From contig NC_092804.1 of the NCBI RefSeq assembly GCF_040954645.1, forward strand, positions 90,868,362 through 90,932,361: a DNA stretch of 64,000 nucleotides. The letters are read 5' to 3'. The DNA comes from Diabrotica undecimpunctata (Eukaryota > Arthropoda > Insecta > Coleoptera > Chrysomelidae). The notes beneath the pieces were generated by a model that did not search any database, was not told the DNA's origin, and worked only from the letters and a program-made list of their open reading frames with translations. This document shows, piece after piece, positions 54,603 to 64,000 of the stretch. Positions within the stretch are counted from its first letter, which is position 1. Each line of letters begins with the position of its first letter. A program made the position numbers and the translations under genes.

Positions 54603-56955
54603 AGATGGTTCCTCCTGGAACCTTGTCGGGACTGGAACCGGAACGGTATGCTGGTATCGGCAACTGGACCCTCTTTTACAACTTCCAGTTGTATAAAAAT
54701 GACAAGGGACGGTTTTCTCTCCGTACCAGTAACTATGCGGATTGCAACAGACTAAGACCTGGACTTCGGTGTCTTTAAAGATCTCCTCCACCATATTTCG
54801 GATAACCCTCCAATCTAATTGGCGGCACTCCAACTTTGGCATGGCTAACCTTTGCACGTCGGACTCTAGTACGTGCTCTCTCAATTGAAGTAAGGCTTCC
54901 CATACGTCTCGGTAGGTAGGTTGGTCACGGGCAGTGTCTTTTGTTACCAGGTAGAAAAGGTAACGTGATGCATCTTGGAGTTTCAAGGTTTTACCGGGAG
55001 CTAGCACTTGGCATTGAAGTTCTGCAACTCGACCAAACTTCCTTCGAAAGACTGATGCCAACCCTAGTGCGTCTTTGATACTGGCCGGGATGGTAAGGGC
55101 CAGCGAGTAGTCATCAGGGAGCGCGAGTAGATCTTGCTTTTCTTCAGTGGTAACACCATTTCTTGCTTTACCGGTACCTCCATAGGCACCCATGAATTCC
55201 TCAAATGTGAGGTTAGACACATCTTGGACTTGGTTTACTTTCACTTCTTCATCTACGTCGTGGTCACCTTCGAAAGACGCCAGCCGGTTATGGTGTACTA
55301 TCATCGGTTTTCCCTTCGGAATCTTGCTTATTCGGTAGATCTTCTCCATAATTAAGTATGGGCCTTCCCAAAACTGCTGCAATTTGGGAGAACAACCTTT
55401 TCGCTTCTTGGAATTATAGAGCCAGACTTTGTCGTTCTTCTTAAAGCAACCCTTATCGGCTTGTGTATCGTACCGTTTCTTCATTCTGTCGCTAGCGATC
55501 TGAAGGTGGGAACGGACCAACTCATGTACATCGTCCATTCTTCTTCGTAATTCGATCACATAATCTTCACCTGCTACATCTTCTCCAGAGATCGACACCC
55601 AAACTCTAGATCACAAGGTAGTCGCATTTCGCGTCCGAATAGGACTCTGGCTGGTGTCTGGCCTGTTGATTCGTTAACAGCAGATCTGTAGGCCATTGTG
55701 AAGAACGGAAGGTATTGGTCCCAGTCTCGCTGATGATCGGACACCATCTTTGTCAAATACTTGCCAACTGTCCTATTCATTCGTTCTACCATACCATCCG
55801 ATTGCGGATGATACGCGGTAGTTCTTCTTTTCTCATGCCTAGTCCATCACATATTCCTTGATCGCTTTCGAAGTTCCTGCCTTGGTCACTATGGATCTCC
55901 AAAGGCACTCCAAATCGGCTAATATATTCTTGGATCAACTTATCTGCAACGGTGGCGGCCTTCTGGTCTGGAAGTGCGTAAATCTCGACCCACTTAGTGA
56001 AGTAATCCATTACTACCAACATGTACTTGCCTCCATTTTCACTTTCTGGAAATGGCCCAGCGATGTCCAAAGCTATTCTTTCAAACGGGCTTCCAACATT
56101 ATATTGTCTCATAGGAGCTCTCCTTTTTCGGTAAGGCCCGTTACTCGTGGCACAAATAGTACATTTCTTACACCAGTCTTTTATGTCGTCGGAACTGTTC
56201 ATCCAATAAAACCATTCCCGAATTCGCTGAAGGGTTTTCTTTATACCAAAATGCCCTTCTGATGTACTGTCGTGTAACTGACGAAGTACTTCGGCTATTC
56301 TGCTCTTTGGGATCACCAACTGTCTTCTCTTTTCTGAACCGTCATCATTTTCCAGGACTCGTTTGAGCAAGCCATCTTCCATGATAAATAAGTCCTACTG
56401 GGCCCAATACATCTTAACTACTGAGCATAGGTTTGATATTTCTTGCCAAGGTGATCGACGGTTTTCCTCTTTCCATTTTCGAATTTTCTGTATAACTGGA
56501 TCTCTTTCTTGTTCTTCTCTGATCTTAGTAGGCGTCCAGTCGTCGTTGACCATCGTCGTTCTTAGCACTGCTGCTTCCTTGGATTCCGTTTTGTTGCAGT
56601 GGGAACACTTTGCTGGGCATGGCCTTCTGGAAAGAGAATCAGCGTTTCTGTGGCTAACTCCGACCCGGTGCTCAATCTTAAAATCGTATTCTTGGAGTCG
56701 TTCGATCCAACTGGCTATCTGACCCTCTGGATTCCTTAACTGCATCAACCACTTAAGGGCGGCATGGTCGGTTCGGATTAGAAACTTTCTGCCATAGAGG
56801 TATTGATAGAAGTGCTCTACTGATTTAACTACTGCTAGAAGTTCTCTTCTCGTGACGCAATAATTCCGCTCAGGTTTTGAAAGAACTTTACTAAAATATC
56901 CGAGGACTCGTTTCTGTCCTCCTTGAATCTGAGACAGCACTCCTCCAATTCCCAC
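54603..56955 (-). pseudogene. Gypsy pol, distal part: RNase H, integrase, macro domain, CCCH finger
   Basis: RNase H starts near 56,955 (GIGGVLSQIQGG, FLIRTDHAALKWL, H..NADSLSRRPC), in a different frame from RT. An in-frame TAG lies at 56,395-56,397. The integrase then shows an HHCC finger (H..H..CKKCTIC), DIAGPF and HSDQGRNF. A shift near 55,810 precedes the region bearing the third catalytic Glu (MVERMNRT). Another near 55,595 precedes the C-terminal KRYDTQADKG..DKVWLY..WEGPYLI module. After ~130 residues comes a TARG1/OARD1-like macro domain (about 54,730-55,130), then CHFYTTGSCKRGSSCRYQH (CCCH finger) and the stop at the polypurine tract. Inactive as it stands. Confidence 0.85.
54730..55130 (-). 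other. Macro domain (TARG1/OARD1-like) within Gypsy pol
   Basis: Within the 340-codon frame 54,576-55,598, residues ~160-290 follow the family order DYSLA.....GLASVFRRKFG, then VLAPGKTLKL..ASRYLFYLVTKD, QPTYRDVWEALLQLREHV, VQRLAMPKLE, LDWRVIRNMVEEIFKDTEVQV. These macro domains bind or hydrolyse ADP-ribose conjugates. The loop that is normally MGAGIA is changed to DALGLA, and the usual GCGLD loop is ECRQL, so binding or catalysis may be lost, while the Lys after LVT is kept. The frame through this region is open, in phase with the integrase C-terminus and the CCCH finger. Confidence 0.75.
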
Positions 56956-56956
56956 A

Positions 56957-58795
56957 TTAGTTGCATCCCAACGTATCTAAGATGAACTCTCCTTCTGGCA
57001 GTGGATACCCTAAAATTGGTGCTGTTATTAAACGCTTTTTCAACGTCTCAAAGGAATTTTGGCAGTCTGTATCCCAGTGGTAATCTTTCGCTTCCTCCGT
57101 AAGTTGCGTTAATGGCTTAGCGATATCTGCAAACTTCTTAATAAACCTCCGGTAGTAAGTACATAGTCCAAGAAAACTTCTCACTTGATGTTTGTCAGTT
57201 GGTTTTGGCCATTCCTTAATGGAATCTATTTTTCCCTTATCCACGGCCATTCCTTCTTTACTGACTATATGACCCAGATAATTGACTTTACCTTGAAATA
57301 GCTGGCACTTCTTGGGGTTTAGCATCAATTGGGCAGCTTTAAGTCGATTAAAAACGTTTTCTAAATTCCTCAAATGATCTTCAAATGTCTCCCCCAAGAC
57401 GATTATGTCATCTAAATAAACCAGGCATGTTTTCCAAGATAACCCCCTCAACACATTTTCCATAAGCCTCTCAAATGTCGCAGGAGCATTACAGAGTCCA
57501 AATGGCATAACGCTGAATTGCCACAATCCAGATCCTGTGGTGAAGGCTGTCTTTTCTTTATCTACTGGGTCCATTTCTACCTGCCAGTATCCAGACTTCA
57601 AATCCGAAGTAGAAAACAATTTACTTCCAGCCAATGTGTCCAATGTGTCATCGATCCGAGGCAGAGGATAACTATCTTTCTTGGTAACGTTGTTCAGCAA
57701 ACGGTAATCCACACAGAACCTCGTCGTTCCGTCTTTCTTCTTAACCAGGACCACCGGAGAGACCCATGCGCTCGTAGAAGGTTTTATTACCCCGTCTTTC
57801 TTCATTTTCTGAACAATCGTTTCAGCTTCCTCTCTTTTCGCTTGTGGTAATCGTCGAGCTGTTTGACGAATTGGCTTAGCATTACCAGTATCAATTTTAT
57901 GCTTAACAACGGTAGTTCTTCCCATCTTTCCTCCTTTCGGTACGAAAATATCATGATACTGCCGAAGAAATTGCCTTAATTTCCTTTTCTCAATCTGATT
58001 CAGAGACTGTCCTGCAACTGCAACCATTTGGTCGAATTTGTCGTTGGAATTATCAGATGTTGTCGCCTGACGGATTATGGATGTCACAGGTACACAAGTT
58101 CCTACTTTTGTCTCTTTCTTTATGGTCACTGGGTAGTCGTTGACATTGATAAGTCTCACAGGAATTTCCTTAGCCGAAGTCACCAATTCCTTTCCAATTA
58201 TGATTCCACGGTCAACCTCATCGTCGTGGTTCCAAGGCTCCATCATAACAAGTCTCTCTTCGTCCACAATTCCCTGTAGCCGCGCTACTATGATCGTTTC
58301 GCTTCTCGCAGGCACGACTGTATCTTCTTTAATGGCTGCTTGCACAGTGCTGTCATTATGTGGATGGAGAAATATCTCCTCGTTGCCAACTTTGATTACC
58401 TTATTCTTAAAATCCAATTGGAATTCATGCATATTCATTACGTACATTCTTAATACAACATCCTCTTCGATGTCGGCAACTGTAACAGTATGGACAAACT
58501 TTTCTGCTCCAATTCCCAATTGTACCTGGATTTCTCCATGAATGTTGGCATTTTCACCTGTAGCGGTCCGAAGTCGCAACCTCGTTGGTAACAGTTTCTT
58601 ACGGCTGTTTATAACTGTCGGGCGTATAATGGTTCTGGTCGCTCCGGTATCCACCAAAAACGTATGCTTTTTACCATTTATTTCTCCATCTACATATACA
58701 CTATCTTCACGACATTTCAAAGAAGCTATTAGTATGAGAGGGTCTTTGGAAAAGTTCTGGGTCGAAGCTGCCCCCCTAAGGCTGACCCGTTCTAG
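56957..58795 (-). pseudogene. Gypsy pol, proximal part: protease and reverse transcriptase
   Basis: The frame lies -1 relative to gag and overlaps its end (gag stop near 58,792; pol readable through SGKLERVSLRG). Aspartic protease FLVDTGATRTII lies near 58,650. The RT has VKKKDGTTRFCVDYRLLN, FSTSDLKSGYWQ, FGLCNAPATFERLM and the catalytic LVYLDDIIV, then LGHIVSKEG and FLGLCTYYRRFI. The open frame (587 codons from 58,720) ends at 56,957 after ILDT, where a small insertion shifts the start of RNase H into the next frame. All RT catalytic residues in view are intact. A -1 ribosomal shift is the likely normal mode of pol expression. Confidence 0.9.
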
Positions 58796-60156
58796 TTTTC
58801 CTGATGGTGAGTTTCTTGATTTGCGTCGTACCTAGGGTGCTTACAGGAGCTTCGTCCGTGTCCTATTTCGCCACAATTCCAGCGTCTGATGGTCTCCGTT
58901 TTCTTGTATGTCATGCTTTTCATCATATTAACGAGCTGGTCAAGTTTATCTTCATCCCCTTCCTCTTTTACAGTCCTAACTTTACTGTACCCGCCAGAGG
59001 CCTGCGTAGCTGACTCGTATTCGAGAGCGGCGGATAAGACATTAACCAGCGTCTTGTGACGAGCTAATCGCAGTGTTCTCTGCATTTCATGATCACGAAG
59101 ATCATCAATAAACGTCTGAACGGCCAATTTTTCCATCATGTCTTCGGGAGCTGTTGGATAAGCCTATCGTACTAATCTGGCAATATCTACCTCGTATTCT
59201 TGAAGAGCCTCATCTTTCCTCTGTCTACGATTTTTAAGCTGCGACTGATATACATGCTCCAAATATTCGTGGCCATATCGCATATTTAACCTCTTCTTAA
59301 GTTATTCGAAATCATCCGTCTCTTCTACGACTATGGTCTGAAGCACATCTAAGGCATCTCCTCGAAGAGCAATAGTCAAGTTTACAGCCTTTTCTTTTTC
59401 AGACCATCCATTCGCTCTTGCAGCTGATTCGAACTGTTTCATGTAGTTATTCCATGACGATTTTCCGTCGAAAGTTGGGACTTTAACATGAACAGAACCT
59501 CCACTTCCTTCAAATTTCGGCCGTGTTTCCAACTTACATTTCGTCTCTTCTTCTTTTGTCTCCACTGTAATTGGATTGTTTCCTCTCTCTGCTGTCCCTG
59601 TTTCCTCCATCTTCCTTTCCATCTCTTTAATCTTTTCTTCGAAGGCCGACATATCGGCAGCAACTTGATTTTTTAACGAAGATATTCTATCGTCGAGGGC
59701 AGACATCTTAGAAGTTACTTTAGAGATTTCCGAAGAGATGTTAGCAGAAACTTTGCTTTCCAGGGAAGAAATTTCGGTAGAAACTTTGTTTTCTAAAGAA
59801 GCGATGTCGCCGGAAACTTTTGAAATATCGCCAGAAACTTTGTTCTCTAATGATGCGATGTCACCAGAAACTTTGGCCACATTACCAGAGACTTTGGCCA
59901 CATCACCAAAAACTTTCAAAATATCGTCAGAAACTTTGTTCTCTAATGATGCGATGTCACCAGAAACTTTCGCAATCGACGAGATAACAGCAACATGCTT
60001 GTCTTCAAATATATAAGTTTCCGGATCCAAACCTTCTTCTGTTAAAGCGTTCTTTAGTCGTTGGACTAAATCAGCCTTTTTCCCGGTAGAAGCTAATTCC
60101 CTATCTTCAAGATGCCTTCTTAAATCCGTAACTGTGAGCTCATAAATCGTAGCCAT
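58792..60156 (-). pseudogene. Gypsy gag with N-terminal SAP domain, two in-frame stops
   Basis: ATG at 60,154-60,156 (MATIYEL). A SAP-type DNA-binding motif occupies residues ~4-40 (LTVTDLRRHLEDRELASTGKKADLVQRL). A repetitive coiled coil follows at ~55-170, built of KVSGDIASLENKVS-like 7/11-residue repeats, then the gag core (VHVKVPTFDGKSSWNNYMKQFESAA). The same frame continues across TAA 59,302-59,304 and TAG near 59,166 to a CCHC knuckle, where the first Cys is replaced by Arg (RWNCGEIGHGRSSC), ending near 58,792. Stops and the knuckle change make it non-functional. Confidence 0.88.
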
Positions 60157-60173
60157 TTCCACAATTTCCACTT

Positions 60174-60191
60174 ATCCCACTTCTGACACCA
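60174..60191 (-). other. Primer binding site, tRNA-Leu type
   Basis: In element orientation TGGTGTCAGAAGTGGGAT follows the 5' LTR after two bases. It is complementary to the 3' end of insect tRNA-Leu (ATCCCACTTCTGACACCA, from general knowledge of that tRNA). 18 of 18 positions match that expectation. Confidence 0.85.
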
Positions 60192-60193
60192 CT

Positions 60194-60665
60194 TGTTGTG
60201 ACTTTATTTAACTGTTAGGTCTTTATTTAATTTATAATTATTTATATTTTATTTTTTAATTCTTTACTAATTTATTATATTGTTCTTATTTTAATTTATT
60301 AAAAAGCACGATAATTTATATCAATTTATTTAACCAATAATACATAATTTATCTAGACGAACGTAACAATAAAATCGCGACCGCGAATCTTCTTCCAAAT
60401 TAACTCACCCTCTTCATAACAATGTTTTATTTATATACATAAACTGCCGTTATCTCGAAAAGTCGACAACCCTCTCGACTAGACTAAGTGGCGAAATAAT
60501 AACGGCAAACAGGTATTCTCACATCGGCTGGTCTCCAGAAATTCCGAACTGTTGTTTTTATAACATCGTGTGTCAGGTAGGCATTACCTAGAAAATACTC
60601 GAATGAATAAGCATATTCGTAATAAACATGTTTACCGTTTTTTTGGGTCAGAATTTATCGTAACA
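60194..60665 (-). repeat. 5' LTR of the Gypsy element
   Basis: 472 bases, TG..CA bounded, partner of 54,115-54,586. Promoter and R region are expected here, but I cannot fix the start site. GTAT (60,666-60,669) is the target duplication. Confidence 0.95.
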
Positions 60666-60669
60666 GTAT

Positions 60670-61018
60670 GTAAAATTATTTTTAATAAAAAGTTAATTAG
60701 CCATTTCTTATGGAGTTCAAAACAGAAGCCTTTACGAAAATTTGAGTACAAATAAGACCACCGTAATCAGTTGTACACTGGGTAATGAATAATTAATTAA
60801 TCGGCTAATCAGAATTACCCGTTCAATATGATTTTTGTCTAATCGGTATTTTTTAGGATCAATTATTCTAATTATGTCTATAAATATATAGGGCATATCT
60901 AGAGATAAAGACACTTTACTTTACTTAACCATATCAGACATATGCGCTTAGCACAAATGTCACGTATTTCTAGTGCAGAGAATACATAGAGGGCAAAAAG
61001 TAGTGTATTTGGTATTAA
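60670..61018 (-). repeat. Interspersed repeat, right copy (outer part)
   Basis: Reverse complement of about 1-345 of the window start and of 13,141-13,480. It ends at AGCTTAATACCAAATAC (inverted) and abuts the CR1-like RT relic. Confidence 0.75.
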
Positions 61019-62600
61019 GCTGATGCCTGAAAATCACATAATAAATGTGACAGTGCTATCTCTTCCGGCAAAGAAGCAAAGAAAAACTTAAAATGAGAGA
61101 GGACAAAACCTACGTATATAAAAAATCTACGTATATAATAAAGAATAGTACGGCACTGACTGAAGATCTGACCACAAAGCTTATTATAAAATTTGGACCA
61201 AAAATACAACAGTTACTGATATCCAAAGTCTGCAGACAAACAAAGCAAAGACAAAGTTGTTGCCTTGCTTAAACCTGGCAAAAACTCCAACGACCACAAA
61301 AGCTATCGGTCAATATATTTATTTTGTCAGCTTTGCAAAATACTTCTCAAGAGGTAAAACAGAAGAAAAACTCAAATTAAAAGACAAAAGTTGCTATAGA
61401 CAGGGAAGATCATGTACGTCACAAATACTAAATCTTCCTTAACACAGCAAAGATGGGTACGAAAGATATCAGGTATGAGGAGTGGTATTTGTCAATCTAA
61501 GCAGCAATTTGTAGCTTACGACACCTTAAATAAGAGGGCATTTTTGCAAAATCTATATAATATCTCCTTAGGTAATAAACGTACTTGTCCTACTAGCGTA
61601 TGCCTACAGAACAGAAGATTTTTGGTATTTCTCAATGGTAAGAATAGCAGATGGAGAATCCAGAGGAACGGTCTCCTCTGGGGTAGCGTAATGGCACCTA
61701 CACTGTACAACATGTACACAAACCATCAACCCATACTGATAAATACTAGGACTTTTATTATGTATACGACACATCTATTATTGTACAACCAAAAACTTTT
61801 GTTGCTGAAGTGGAGAAAAATCTAAATCATGCCTTAAACACAATAAAAATAGACGATAAATAATTTTTAAGCCAAACCCCGGAAAAACTCGGGTGTGCTA
61901 CTTTAATGTCCCCAACACAGACGTTTTCACAAATCTGAACATCCAAGAGTGTCATGAAATCCTTATACTCTGGACTTGCTATAAATACCTTAAAGATAGT
62001 TTGTATTACATTTAGACATTCTCAGAACTTTGTTTAAAACTAAAAGGCACACTGAGGACCAGAAGTAATATTCTCCGCAAATTTGTCAGCTAAAAATGAG
62101 AAGCACATCCTTCCACCCTTAAAACGTAAACGCTTGCATTCTATGCTTCTGCGGCCGAATATACCTTGCCAGTATGAATGACACCAACACATACTTAACA
62201 CCTAGATTTAGCTATAAATTAGTCATCCAAATTCAGCGGATATTAAGAGTCACATCCATACATAAGCTCTACAATATCGTAGCTACCAAGACACCTAATA
62301 TCCGAAGATTAGTATCTAAAGAACGAAAGAAACAAAATCTAGATACGCAACATGTACTCCAGGAATACAAGCCCATTTTATGACTAAAATCGAGAAAAAA
62401 CTGGCCAGATCAACACATGTGCAAGATATACGAAAAAAATAAGCTATTCCTCGCCATCTGAACCCTCGGGAGGACTCTTGCCTGCAAACACCGGTTAACT
62501 TGTGTGAATGTGGGGTGGTAAAAGATTCTTCACACCTTCTTAGTTGACTTTGCCATTTAAATTGCTCTTTTCTGAAGGGACAACGTTTAATTATTTAAAC
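61019..62600 (+). pseudogene. CR1-like RT fragment, copy 4 (longest)
   Basis: Plus-strand relic covering much of an RT. LLPCLNLAKTPTTTKAI is near 61,257, then VFVNL-like and YDTLNKRAFLQNL at 61,490-61,560. QNRRFLVFLNGKNSRWRIQRNGLLWGSVMAPTLYNMYTN spans 61,600-61,720, where LLWGSV stands for the usual LPQGSV. A motif C remnant is near 61,755, and the distal region RILRVTSIHKLYNIVATKTPNIRRLVSKERKKQ lies at 62,240-62,340. The C-terminal VNLCECGVVKDSSHLL follows near 62,490. Many stops and shifts. It is the best template for recognising copies 1-3. Confidence 0.75.
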
Positions 62601-63059
62601 TGAACATGTAAAGTACAGTCAGTAAGTTATTGCTTATAAAGATCATTGCAAATTTGACACTAACTCCACTTATATTGATTACATATTACCTTACCATAAA
62701 TTACCTTACTATTCAGAAGTATGTAATATTGGTAAAGTGATATATTCTGGCTAGATAAATTAAGCATTCTTCCATTTTTTGCGGACTACTATCCATTTTT
62801 ACACAAAAATATCTATTTTAGCACTTAAATATTTATTTTAAGATAACCTGTCTAGAATTATATGTAGTATACAAACAAAACCAGAAATAAAATAATAAAG
62901 AAGCTACAAGATATCGTAAAACAATAGATGGATGAAATAAAAACATCCAACTTGGTAACGAAATTCTTTTGTATCTATAAAGCTATTTTTAGAAAAGCAT
63001 GTACCTACCAAAAACAGGTATTTGGTAGTATACATATCTATTACATACTGTAATGCGTA
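62601..63059. other. No recognisable feature
   Basis: AT-rich spacer without supported coding or RNA features. Confidence 0.45.
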
Positions 63060-63437
63060 TGAATGATAACAAAAATAAGGACTAAGGAGTCCGTATGAAC
63101 CGTTTAGAATATACACTAAAAATATACGGCTTAATCGCATAGTTGCCAAACTATCAGAGCTTACTTAAACCGATATACTTATAGTTCCAATATACAGTGA
63201 AAAAGATCTGAACCACCCCTATAATATATACACGTGAACTAAGCGATATACATTTATGATACAGGGGTACTTATGGACTCTACAAAATTTTTAAAAATTA
63301 TGAAACTATACATGTTAACGAATCGACACAGCCAATGTTATGAAATGGTCAAGTGAGCTCCGTATATCGGTGTCCACTTCACCACGGAGCTCACTTGAAC
63401 CTTAATTTTAACATGGGCGGAGTTTACTTTATGCCGT

Positions 63438-63439
<2 letters not shown>
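63060..63439 (-). repeat. Interspersed repeat, inverted copy of 11,191-11,580
   Basis: Reverse-complement match including the GAGCTCCGT..ACGGAGCTC stem-loop (about 63,354-63,392). It again ends at a TA run with CTACGGCATAAAGT (inverted). Confidence 0.7.
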
Positions 63440-63519
<80 letters not shown>

Positions 63520-63529
63520 TCATCATCAT
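63440..63529. repeat. (TA)n then (CAT)n microsatellites
   Basis: TA run 63,440-63,517, followed by CATCATCATCATG. The CAT part is the 3' tail of the RTE element read on the other strand (ATG repeats). Confidence 0.9.
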
Positions 63530-64000
63530 GTGCAGCTTTATCAACCGTTTCCAATTACGGTGCAGCCTCCCTTATTTCAAAGTTATACTATGTTCTTATT
63601 ATTATTCGACAATGTCTTAGTTATACGTTGTTCGAATAATTTGCGCTCATTGTGCTATTCGAGACCACGTTGTTCCTGTTAATTTTCTAATATCATAATC
63701 CCATCTGAGATTTGGGCGCCTCTTTGGTCTCTTAGCGTTCCTGGGGTACCACATAGTTGTTCTAGTGGTCCATCTGTTATCTGTTCTTCTTGCCATATGT
63801 CCTGCCCATTGCCATTTCAGGGATTTTATTCTTTGGATTACATCAGTCACCTGGGTTTGCCTCCGTATCCATTCAATTCTTTTACGATCCCTCTTTGTTA
63901 TCCCTAGCATACATCTTTCCATTGCTCTTTGAGTTACTTGGAGTTTCGACGTTATTTCTCTCTTTAATATCCAAGTTTCACATCCATATGTCAAGACGGG
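63530..64000 (-). pseudogene. BovB/RTE-type non-LTR element, 3' end, runs off the window
   Basis: The minus-strand frame 63,647-63,994 carries the typical post-RT tail: MTYGCETWILKREITSKLQVTQRAMERCMLGI, RTQ-like TQVTDVIQRIKSLKWQWAGHMAR, then WYPRNAKRPKRRPNLRWDYDIRKLTGTTW. No stop within 115 codons. The frame continues upstream beyond position 64,000, so this could be a 5'-truncated or a longer copy. The element tail abuts the TA repeat at 63,517. Confidence 0.85.

Larger units (their letters stand above)
54115..60665 (-). mobile_element. Gypsy-group LTR retrotransposon with macro-domain tail, degenerate
   Basis: 6,551 bp with 472 bp LTRs (TGTTACG..CACAACA in element orientation), a GTAT target duplication, PBS, polypurine tract, gag and pol. 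Domain order protease-RT-RNase H-integrase is Gypsy type. Coding capacity is destroyed by two stops in gag, and one stop and three frameshifts in pol, although the LTRs differ at only about 10 of 472 positions. The pol C-terminus carries an unusual macro domain and CCCH finger. Confidence 0.95.

Noticed and set aside
55858..56262. 134-codon plus-strand frame
   Set aside because: Antisense to the Gypsy integrase; a shadow frame.
63338..63544. 68-codon frame rich in Ile-Tyr
   Set aside because: Translation of the TA microsatellite.

Overview
The window reads as a repeat-dense, AT-rich insect nuclear region. The evidence is an arthropod-type Polinton/Maverick, RTE, I/Jockey-group and CR1-like non-LTR retrotransposons, a piggyBac relic and a Gypsy-group LTR element. 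A beetle is possible but I cannot fix the order from sequence alone. I see no ordinary host gene, no rRNA and no convincing functional tRNA. Almost everything is a mobile element or its debris, nested several layers deep.

Left flank (1-22,594). Old repeat copies are mixed with decayed reverse transcriptases. A tandem duplication (1,827-5,424) carries a ~1 kb inverted-repeat element in only one unit. RTE-like RT relics lie at 6.2-7.1, 14.0-15.0, 19.4-19.8 and 20.9-21.4 kb. A non-LTR C-terminal fragment lies at 8.5-9.5 kb and CR1-like RT relics at 9.5-10.0 and 12.1-13.1 kb. A piggyBac element with all three catalytic Asp codons but several breaks sits at 15.25-17.61 kb. A GC-richer minisatellite (about 21.54-22.40 kb) ends close to the Polinton.

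Centre (22,595-43,334). This is a Polinton with ~590 bp terminal inverted repeats. It is ~20.7 kb as it stands and ~15.2 kb without its nested insertion. It carries protein-primed DNA polymerase B, retrovirus-type integrase with chromodomain, packaging ATPase, a PLA2-like/adenain protease fusion, major capsid and penton proteins, an OB-like small protein, and several lineage proteins of unknown role. Integrase, ATPase and a few small genes are open. Polymerase, protease, major capsid and one late gene have stops or frameshifts. The penton gene is split by a complete 5.5 kb non-LTR retrotransposon (element A, 26,231-31,775) with a perfect 16 bp target duplication.

Right flank (43,335-64,000). 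A long imperfect palindrome is centred on a TA microsatellite (about 43.34-45.12 kb). Element B, a complete EN-RT-RNase H retrotransposon with a 14 bp target duplication, follows (45,533-50,770). Next come inverted copies of the left-flank repeats, split by a Gypsy-type element with 472 bp LTRs (54,115-60,665). Its pol frame ends in a TARG1/OARD1-like macro domain plus a CCCH zinc finger, the most unusual gene architecture here. A CR1-like RT relic (61.0-62.6 kb) and the 3' end of a BovB/RTE element running off the window close the region.

The best candidates for further work are the macro-domain Gypsy element, the unnamed Polinton proteins (including a frameshifted signal-peptide/transmembrane protein), and the dimeric minisatellite whose units carry CCAAT and TGACGT cores beside the Polinton terminus.
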